64,000 nucleotides of DNA from Hymenobacter translucens. Its GTDB lineage: Bacteria; Bacteroidota; Bacteroidia; Cytophagales; Hymenobacteraceae. Made by a program: the position numbers and the translations under genes. This document shows positions 57,365-64,000 of this stretch, one piece after another. The notes beneath the pieces were generated by a model. It was given only the letters and a program-made list of their open reading frames with translations. It searched no databases and was not told the DNA's origin. The stretch lies in NCBI RefSeq assembly GCF_020685205.1, contig NZ_JAJERB010000003.1, positions 372,001 to 436,000 of the forward strand. Reading direction: 5' to 3'. Within the stretch, counting starts at the first letter, position 1. Each line of letters begins with the position of its first letter.

Positions 57365-58730
57365 GCTTCTCCAGGCGGCGGTAGAGGGCGGTGCGGGTCA
57401 GGCCCAGCTCCCGGGCGGCCTTGGTGATGTTGCCGTGGTGCCGCTCGATGACTCGCAGGATGGTGGCTTTTTCAACTTCGCTGAGCTGCAAAGGCACTTC
57501 CGGGGCGGCCTCCACCGGACTTTCCCCACCGGTTTCGAGGGTGGAAAACCGAAAGTCCCGGGGACGCAGCACGTCACCTTCGGCCAGAATGATGGCCCGC
57601 TCCACGGCGTGCTGCAGCTCCCGCACGTTGCCGGGCCAGCGGTGGCGCCGGAGCGTGTCGAGCGTGGCGGGTTCGAACGCAGGCGTGGGCTTGCGGTTGC
57701 GGGCGGCGTAGATGCCGGCGAAGTGCCGGGCCAGCAGCAGCACGTCGTCGCCCCGGGCGCGCAGGGGTGGCAGGGTGATTTCCACGGTGTTGAGCCGGTA
57801 GATCAGGTCTTTGCGAAACTGCTGCCGGGCGGCCAGCTCGTAGAGCGGGGCGTTGGTGGCCGAAATCAGGCGGATGTCGACGGGCACCGGGGTGTTGGAG
57901 CCGAGCGGAATCACCTGCCGGTTTTGCAGGGCGGTGAGCAGCTTGGCCTGCTGGGCCAGGGAAACGTTGCCGATTTCGTCGAGAAACAGCGTGCCGCCCG
58001 ACGCCGCCTCAAACCGCCCCTGCCGGTCCTCCCGGGCATCGGTAAACGAGCCCTTCTTATGGCCAAACAGCTCACTCTCAAAGATTCCCTCGCTCATGGC
58101 GGCCAGGTCGGCCGTGACGAAGGGCCGGGCGGCGCGAAATGACTTCTGGTGCAGGGCCTTGGCGACCAGCTCCTTGCCGGTGCCGTTTTCGCCGAGCAGC
58201 AGCACGTTGGCTTCGGTGGGCGCTACCTTCTCAATCTTGTGAAACACTTCCTGCATGGCCTCCGACTCGCCCAGCAGGTCGAACTCCGCGAACGAGGCCG
58301 GCCGGCGCGGGGGGCTGACCGCCGGGGCCGATTTACCAATGGGGCGGGCCTGCAGGGCCGCGGTCAGGGTTTCGAGCAGCTGGGCGTTGTGCCAGGGCTT
58401 CACGATGAAGTCGGTGGCCCCGGCCTTGAGCGAGCGGACCGCCGTGCTGATTTCACCGTGGGCCGTTATCATAATCACGGTGGCGGCGGGGTCCAGCTCC
58501 CGGATGCGGCTCAGCCAGTACAGGCCCTCGTTGCCGGTGCCCAGGGTGCTTTTGTAGTTCATGTCCAGAAAAATGGCGTCGAACCGCTGCCGGCTGAGCA
58601 GGGAAAGCAGCAGCTCGGGGTTTTTCTCGGTCACGACCTCCTGCACCTCGGGCTTGAGCAGCATGCGCACGGCAAACAGCACATCGGTGTCGTCGTCAAC
58701 CACCAGAATGCGCGCCTTTTTCAAAACCAT
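57354..58730 (-). CDS. NtrC-type sigma54-dependent response regulator
   Basis: 458 residues. Receiver (about 5-125, phospho-Asp56 in FLDMNYK, Lys in VKPWH), AAA+ ATPase (about 150-385: Walker A LLGENGTGKEL, Walker B GGTLFLDEIGN, sensor ISATNAPLYEL, arginine fingers near QFRKDLIYRLN), and a Fis-type helix-turn-helix at the end (GNITKAARELGLTRTALYRR). The sigma54-contact loop reads GSFTDA instead of the canonical GAFTGA, as is common in Bacteroidota activators. It is cotranscribed with the NtrY-like kinase and divergent from the efflux cassette, which carries a sigma54-like promoter. Confidence 0.95.
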   Translation of the reverse strand: MVLKKARILVVDDDTDVLFAVRMLLKPEVQEVVTEKNPELLLSLLSRQRFDAIFLDMNYKSTLGTGNEGLYWLSRIRELDPAATVIMITAHGEISTAVRSLKAGATDFIVKPWHNAQLLETLTAALQARPIGKSAPAVSPPRRPASFAEFDLLGESEAMQEVFHKIEKVAPTEANVLLLGENGTGKELVAKALHQKSFRAARPFVTADLAAMSEGIFESELFGHKKGSFTDAREDRQGRFEAASGGTLFLDEIGNVSLAQQAKLLTALQNRQVIPLGSNTPVPVDIRLISATNAPLYELAARQQFRKDLIYRLNTVEITLPPLRARGDDVLLLARHFAGIYAARNRKPTPAFEPATLDTLRRHRWPGNVRELQHAVERAIILAEGDVLRPRDFRFSTLETGGESPVEAAPEVPLQLSEVEKATILRVIERHHGNITKAARELGLTRTALYRRLEKHDL

Positions 58731-58862
58731 GGTAATCGATTGGGAATGGGCCCGGCTGGAAATGCACCCGGCCCGGGAGGCCCACCATAAACCGTACTAA
58801 GGTAAGAAAACCTGCCCGGCAGCGGCAACAAGCGGCTTTTCAGGCAGCCAACTCCGGCGCGG

Positions 58863-58901
58863 TGTATCACAACCGGACGGTCAGCTGTATCGAAACCGGA
58901 C
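58863..58901 (+). promoter_or_regulatory. Paired direct repeats, candidate activator-binding sites
   Basis: TGTATCACAACCGGAC (58863-58878) and TGTATCGAAACCGGAC (58886-58901) differ at two positions and have a 23-base period, about two helical turns. They lie about 65-100 bases upstream of the -24 element at 58965, where enhancer sites for NtrC-type activators are normally found. Confidence 0.5.
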
Positions 58902-58964
58902 ACTTTAAAAGGGCTCAACCCGCGTAACAAGCACAACCGACTAACTAGCAACAAGTTACAATCA

Positions 58965-58980
58965 TGGCACCGTTCTTACT
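58965..58980 (+). promoter_or_regulatory. Sigma54-like -24/-12 promoter of the efflux cassette
   Basis: TGGCACCGTTCTTACT fits TGGCAC-N5-TTGC[AT] with a perfect -24 element and correct spacing. The -12 element reads TTAC instead of TTGC, a notable deviation. Transcription would start near 58991, 42 bases before the ATG at 59033. The sigma54 activator gene lies next door. Confidence 0.5.
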
Positions 58981-59032
58981 GCGCTGCTTTTACCTGGCCC
59001 CCTAACCAGCCGGGCGAATTGCTGCCAAGCGC

Positions 59033-60292
59033 ATGGACGAACTGATTAAAAAGAAAACCTGGACCACCGGCCGGCTGCTGCTGCTGGCCGCGGTGGTGGC
59101 CCTCGTGGCGGCCGTCACAGTCAGCCTGCTGTCCTCGGCGGGGCCGTCCAAGCTCAACATCGACCCCGAGCGGCTCACCATCAGCGCGGTGACGCGCGGC
59201 CCCTTCCAGGAGTTCGTGCCGGTAGACGGGGCCGTAATGCCCATCAAGACCATCTACCTCGACATTCCCGAAAGCGGCACGGTGCAGCGCATCCTGGTCG
59301 AAGACGGCGCCACGCTCAGCGCCGGGCAGCCTATCATTCAGCTCGCCAACACCGACCTGCAGCTCGAGATGGTGAACCGCGAGACGGCGGTATTTGACCT
59401 GATGAACAACCTGCACAACACCCGCAATCTGCTGCAGCAAAACCGCATCCAGCAGCTCAATCAGCAGGCCGAAATCGACAACCAGCTGCGCGAGGCCAAG
59501 CGCCTGTTCGACCTCAACCAGAACCTCTACAGCGAGAAGGTGATTTCGCGCCAGGAGTTTCAGCAAACCAAAAACAGCTACGACTACCAGCTGCGCCGCC
59601 GCCAGCTCAGCCGCCAGGCCCTGCGCCAGGATTCCGTGGCCATGCGCCAGCAGATCGGGCAGATGCAGGAGTCGGTAACGCGGATGCAAAGCAACCTGGC
59701 GCTGATGCGGCGCAAGCTCGACGACCTCACGATCAAGGCTCCGGCCGCCGGGCGCCTGACCTCGCTCAACGCCGAAATCGGGGAGCTGAAAACCCGGGGC
59801 CAGCGCATCGGCCAGCTCGACATGCTCACCGGCCTGAAGGTGCGCGCCACCGTGGACCAGTACTACATCTCGCGCATCTTCCCCGGCCAGAAAGGCGAAA
59901 TCAGCGTGAACGGCAAGCCCTATGCGCTGACGGTAAAGAAGATTTTTCCGCAGGTAACCCAGGGTCTGCAGGTCGACCTGGAGTTTGTGGGCCCCGTGCC
60001 GCCCGACCTGCGCCGGGGCCAGACGGTGCCCGTGCGCCTGACCCTGAGCGACCCGACCGTGGCCGTGCGCGTGCCCCGGGGGGGCTTCAACCAGAAAACC
60101 GGCGGCAACTGGATTTTCAAGGTGAGTGAAAACGGCAGCAAAGCCTACAAAACCGACATCCGCCTGGGCCGCCAGAACCCCGACTACTATGAGGTGCTCG
60201 AAGGCCTGAAGCCCGGCGACCAGGTCATCACCTCCAGCTACGAAGGCTTCGACAGCATGGGCGAGCTGCTGCTCAATGCCAAGTCCGAGTAG
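59033..60292 (+). CDS. HlyD/MacA-type periplasmic adaptor
   Basis: 419 residues. One N-terminal membrane anchor (about 14-35, LLLLAAVVALVAAVTVSLL), then a membrane-fusion-protein layout: first barrel-sandwich strand (GAVMPIKTIYLDIPESGTVQRI), long helical hairpin (about 110-225, coiled coil with many Gln/Arg), returning sandwich half (LDDLTIKAPAAGRLTSLNAEIGELK) and beta-barrel domains (EISVNGKPYALTVKKIFPQV). It links inner-membrane ABC transporters to outer-membrane channels. First gene of a three-gene cassette followed by ABC ATPase and FtsX-type permease. Confidence 0.92.
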   Translation: MDELIKKKTWTTGRLLLLAAVVALVAAVTVSLLSSAGPSKLNIDPERLTISAVTRGPFQEFVPVDGAVMPIKTIYLDIPESGTVQRILVEDGATLSAGQPIIQLANTDLQLEMVNRETAVFDLMNNLHNTRNLLQQNRIQQLNQQAEIDNQLREAKRLFDLNQNLYSEKVISRQEFQQTKNSYDYQLRRRQLSRQALRQDSVAMRQQIGQMQESVTRMQSNLALMRRKLDDLTIKAPAAGRLTSLNAEIGELKTRGQRIGQLDMLTGLKVRATVDQYYISRIFPGQKGEISVNGKPYALTVKKIFPQVTQGLQVDLEFVGPVPPDLRRGQTVPVRLTLSDPTVAVRVPRGGFNQKTGGNWIFKVSENGSKAYKTDIRLGRQNPDYYEVLEGLKPGDQVITSSYEGFDSMGELLLNAKSE

Positions 60293-60355
60293 GACTCTTT
60301 ACCCCAACAAGTCTGCATTCCCCACTTCCAACCCTTTCATTACCGCCCGACTGCC

Positions 60356-61045
<690 letters not shown>

Positions 61046-61084
61046 GAACCCGCTCCTACCCTTCACCGCTTCACGCTTTGCCTT

Positions 61085-63511
61085 ATGCTGAAGAACTACC
61101 TTCTCGTGGCCTACCGGAACCTCGTCCGGCACAAAGGCTTTTCCTTTCTCAACATTGCCGGCCTGGCCCTGGGCCTCACGGCCTGCCTGCTGATCGGGCT
61201 GTTCGTGCACGACGAGCTGCAGTTCGACAAGTTTCTGCCCGGGGGCGAGCGGGTGTACCGCGTGTACACCGAGCATACCGGCAAAGATGCCCTGGAAACG
61301 TACAGCTCGGTGTCGCCCATGTTCGCACCCACGCTCCGGCAGGAGTTTCCGGAGGTCGAGCAGACGATGCGCATCCTGATGCGGGCGTCGACGAGCCTGC
61401 TGGAAGTCGGCGACAAGAAAATCTACGTCGAGGACGGCCTGTACGTGGACTCCACCTTTTTCGGCGTTTTTCCGCTGGCGTTCAAGTACGGCTCGGCCGC
61501 CGGGGCCCTGGACGCGCCCACCTCGATTGTATTAACTGAAAACCTGGCCAAGCGCTTTTTCGGCGACGGGAACCCGGTGGGCAGGGAGCTGAAAGTAGAC
61601 AAGTCCAGCTTTCTGGTGACGGGCGTGCTACGCAGCGGCTTGTCGAAGTTTCACCTCAACGTCAACTACCTCGTGCCACTGGCGGCGGCGCAGATTCCGC
61701 CGGCGCGCATGAAGGCCTGGGGCTGGAACCAGTTTTTCACTTACGCGAAGCTGAAGCCCGGCACCGACGTCCGGCAGACCGAAGCCAAGCTCCAGGCTTA
61801 CATCAATGAGAAAGTGAAGCCCACGATGGTGGGCGAGGAACTGAACGACAAGCCGTTTCTGCAGCCTTTGCACGACGTGCACCTGTATTCCGCCGCCTTC
61901 AAGTTCGATTTGTCGGTCCGGGGCAACATCACGTACGTCAAGGCTCTGAGCTTTATTGCCGCATTTATTCTGCTGATTGCCGGCTTCAACTTCGTGAACC
62001 TGGCCACGGCCAAGTCGATGCAGCGGGCCCGGGAAGTAGGCATCCGCAAAACCCTGGGCGCCAGCCGGCAGCAGCTGATGGGGCAGTTTCTGAGCGAAAC
62101 GGTGCTGCTCACGCTGGTGAGCGTGGTGCTGGCCGTGGTACTCACGGCGCTGCTGCTGCCCTCGCTGAATGAGTTTACCGGCAAGGACATGGCCTTTGAC
62201 CTGCTGCGCAATCCGGAGCTGCTGGGTTTGCTGGCGGTGCTGACGGTGGTCGTGGGCCTGGTGGCCGGCTTCTATCCGGCCCTGGTCTTGTCGGGCTTCC
62301 AGCCGGTGAAGGTGCTGAAGAGCGCCGTGGTCACCGACGGCATCTTTGGCCGGGTGCAGTGGCTGCGCCACGGGCTGATTGTGGTGCAGTTCGCGCTGTC
62401 GGTGTTCCTGATCATCTGCGCCATCGTGGTGTTCCGGCAGGTAAGCTACCTGCACGACAAAGACCTGGGCTTCAACCGCGACCAGATCATGTTCTTTCCC
62501 ATGCGGGGCCAGAACATGAGTCAGCACTACGAAACCTTCAAAAACGAGCTGGCCCAGGTGCCCGGCGTGGCGTCGGTAAGCATCGGCTACGGCTTTCCCG
62601 GCGACCAGGTGGCTGGCGACGGCCTGATTGTGCCCACCGACGGCGAGAAAAAGGAATACGGCGTCACCCAGCTGATGGTGGACTACGACTACATCCGGAC
62701 GCTGGGCCTGGAGCTGGTGGCGGGCCGGGACTTTTCGAAAGAGCGCAAGACCGACAAAGACCAGGCGTTTATCCTCAACGAAACCGCCGTCCGGGAATTC
62801 GGCTTTGGCGCGCCGGACCAGGCCCTGGGGAAAACGGTGCAGTGGGAAGTGTGGAACGACAAAAACCCGGATTCGCTGAAAACCGGCAAGGTCATCGGCG
62901 TGGTCAGGGACTTCCACTACAAGAGCCTGTACGACAAGCTGGAGCCGGCCGTGCTGCAGATCTTTCCCGGGGCCTACTGGAAGGTGGCGGTAAAGCTCAA
63001 GGGCGACAACCTCAGCAGCTCCGTGGATGGCGTAAAGCAGGTGTGGGGCCGGTTCAGCCCGGAAAGCCCTATTGAGTACCGGTTTCTGGATCAGAACTTC
63101 GACGACATGTACAAGGCCGAGGACAAGCTTAAGTCGCTGCTGTGGATCTTCACCGGCATTGCCATCTTCGTGGGCTGCCTCGGGCTGTTTGGGCTGGCCA
63201 CTTACGCGGCGGAGCGCCGCAAAAAAGAAATCGGCATCCGCAAGGTGCTCGGGGCCAGCGTAGCCACCATCGTGGGGCTGCTGTCGAAGGAGTTTCTGGT
63301 GCTGGTGCTGGTTGCGGCCCTGATTGCCTTTCCGGCAGCCTGGCTGGCCATGAGCCGGTGGCTGCAGGACTTCGCCTACCGGATCGACATGCCGCTCTGG
63401 GCCTTCCTGGCCGCCGGGCTCACTGCTGCCGCCGTGGCGTTTATCACCGTCGGCTACCAGGCCGTGCGGGCCGCTACCGCCAATCCGGTAAACAACCTGC
63501 GCGCCAACTAG
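61085..63511 (+). CDS. MacB/FtsX-type ABC transporter permease (fused two-half form)
   Basis: 808 residues comprising two MacB_PCD plus FtsX units in tandem. The first begins LKNYLLVAYRNLVRHKGFSF with a helix at 20-40, a periplasmic domain to about 280, then three helices with SMQRAREVGIRKTLGASRQQ. The second begins near 430 (VQWLRHGLIVVQFALSVFLI), has another periplasmic domain and ends with three helices containing ATYAAERRKKEIGIRKVLGAS. This layout is frequent in Bacteroidota, where one chain supplies both halves. Together with the adaptor and ATPase it exports a hydrophobic or peptide substrate, or handles envelope stress. Confidence 0.95.
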   Translation: MLKNYLLVAYRNLVRHKGFSFLNIAGLALGLTACLLIGLFVHDELQFDKFLPGGERVYRVYTEHTGKDALETYSSVSPMFAPTLRQEFPEVEQTMRILMRASTSLLEVGDKKIYVEDGLYVDSTFFGVFPLAFKYGSAAGALDAPTSIVLTENLAKRFFGDGNPVGRELKVDKSSFLVTGVLRSGLSKFHLNVNYLVPLAAAQIPPARMKAWGWNQFFTYAKLKPGTDVRQTEAKLQAYINEKVKPTMVGEELNDKPFLQPLHDVHLYSAAFKFDLSVRGNITYVKALSFIAAFILLIAGFNFVNLATAKSMQRAREVGIRKTLGASRQQLMGQFLSETVLLTLVSVVLAVVLTALLLPSLNEFTGKDMAFDLLRNPELLGLLAVLTVVVGLVAGFYPALVLSGFQPVKVLKSAVVTDGIFGRVQWLRHGLIVVQFALSVFLIICAIVVFRQVSYLHDKDLGFNRDQIMFFPMRGQNMSQHYETFKNELAQVPGVASVSIGYGFPGDQVAGDGLIVPTDGEKKEYGVTQLMVDYDYIRTLGLELVAGRDFSKERKTDKDQAFILNETAVREFGFGAPDQALGKTVQWEVWNDKNPDSLKTGKVIGVVRDFHYKSLYDKLEPAVLQIFPGAYWKVAVKLKGDNLSSSVDGVKQVWGRFSPESPIEYRFLDQNFDDMYKAEDKLKSLLWIFTGIAIFVGCLGLFGLATYAAERRKKEIGIRKVLGASVATIVGLLSKEFLVLVLVAALIAFPAAWLAMSRWLQDFAYRIDMPLWAFLAAGLTAAAVAFITVGYQAVRAATANPVNNLRAN

Positions 63512-63593
63512 CGCCGCTGCTATATTCGTGCAGCCTGAACCACCGGTTGCGGTCTTTGGCGTACTCACCTTCCTTTCCACAACCCCTCTGCCC

Positions 63594-64000
63594 ATGAAAG
63601 CGCTGCTGCCGTTTCTTTTCCTGACCGCCGGGCTGCCGGCGGCCCGGGCCCAGACCCCCACCGACGTCGTGCGCCGGGCCATGCAGGCGTCCGGGCCCTG
63701 GGACCAGGTGCAGCGCTTCACATACCGCAGCGTCAGCCAGAACTTTAACCCCTGGCAGGCTTACACCTTTTCCAAACCGAAGTCCAACGAGCTGAAAGGC
63801 GAGTTTCACCGGGACTTCACGACCGGGCAGTACCGCAACCATACCGAGTTCCACTACCCCGGCGGCTACGTGTTCGACTTCGTGACCGTGGGCAAGGACT
63901 CGACCCGGTTTCTGTACGACCGCAACTTTTCCCGCAACGGCAAAGCGCTGCTCAAGCAAGGGCCGAAAAGCTACCTCGCCAACCAGGGCCTTTCGCTGCA
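63594..64000 (+). CDS. Secreted protein, partial at the right edge
   Basis: ATG at 63594; the frame runs to the window end (135 codons). Signal peptide MKALLPFLFLTAGLPAARAQ, then TPTDVVRRAMQASGPWDQVQ and strands such as YRNHTEFHYPGGYVFDFVTV. The start 'DVVRRAMQA.G' resembles secreted proteins with an outer-membrane-lipoprotein-sorting-like domain that sometimes precedes a metallo-hydrolase domain, but the decisive part is missing. It may be the next gene after the efflux permease (82 bases). Confidence 0.7.
   Translation, partial: MKALLPFLFLTAGLPAARAQTPTDVVRRAMQASGPWDQVQRFTYRSVSQNFNPWQAYTFSKPKSNELKGEFHRDFTTGQYRNHTEFHYPGGYVFDFVTVGKDSTRFLYDRNFSRNGKALLKQGPKSYLANQGLSL

Larger units (their letters stand above)
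58731..59032 (+). other. Divergent control region between the two-component system and the efflux cassette
   Basis: 302 bases containing the repeats and promoter listed separately. No gene. Confidence 0.6.

Overview
The window looks like a chromosomal segment of a high-GC Bacteroidota, most probably a Hymenobacter-like member of the Cytophagales. This is an inference from several signs. Four secreted proteins end in type IX secretion (T9SS) sorting domains. Start codons lack Shine-Dalgarno sequences. Several promoters fit the Bacteroidota TTG/TAnnTTTG pattern. Families typical of the group occur (DUF4394, SBBP-type repeats, PID-CTERM-like tail, GSFTDA-type sigma54 activator). There is no sign of phage, plasmid, insertion sequence or CRISPR.

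Layout. 0-9 kb: a DUF92 membrane protein (cut by the window edge), a lipoprotein, a zinc-ribbon protein, an ECF sigma factor with a membrane partner and a Spy/CpxP-like protein, a class III aminotransferase, a TerB-like protein, phosphofructokinase, and miaA joined to a glycosyltransferase. 9-16.6 kb: a giant hybrid histidine kinase with a stand-alone receiver, a PhnP-like metallo-hydrolase, a lipoprotein and RqcH. 16.7-20 kb: tRNA-Leu(GAG), then an iron-handling group (low-affinity iron permease, Dps, VIT/CCC1) and a MOSC protein. 20-35 kb: mostly secreted or surface proteins (T9SS cargo, SBBP-type proteins, a peptidase S74 protein with a membrane tail, a 1,481-residue DUF4394 protein, a small PID-CTERM-like protein), one frameshifted gene and one histidine kinase.

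35-42.6 kb is the highlight. On the minus strand lie, in transcription order, a PcfJ-like protein, a TROVE/vWA protein (bacterial Ro60, Rsr), a tight head-to-tail array of eight structured RNA units, and two complete RtcB RNA ligases. Each RNA unit has an outer stem, a conserved TGYCGTNG box, a second helix of about 7 bp, a CTTCG box, and a GTTG box on the return strand. Five units enclose a circularly permuted tRNA-like body whose acceptor stem is closed by a loop, one encloses a tRNA-sized body in normal order, and two have no tRNA-like part. I read the array as a family of YrlA-type Y RNAs serving the Ro60 protein in an RNA-repair/RNA-quality locus.

43-64 kb: a small stand-alone transcription unit, a class II HDAC-like deacetylase with a J-domain-like protein, MaoC-like and alpha/beta hydrolases, a 44-residue membrane protein, a D-aminoacylase-like amidohydrolase, a 13-repeat T9SS protein, a PAS histidine kinase, and a sigma54-type activator/sensor pair divergent from a HlyD-ABC-FtsX efflux cassette. 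That cassette has a sigma54-like promoter and paired upstream repeats. The window ends inside a secreted protein. Palindromic arrays of heptamer-like AGTTGTC units recur in intergenic spacers.
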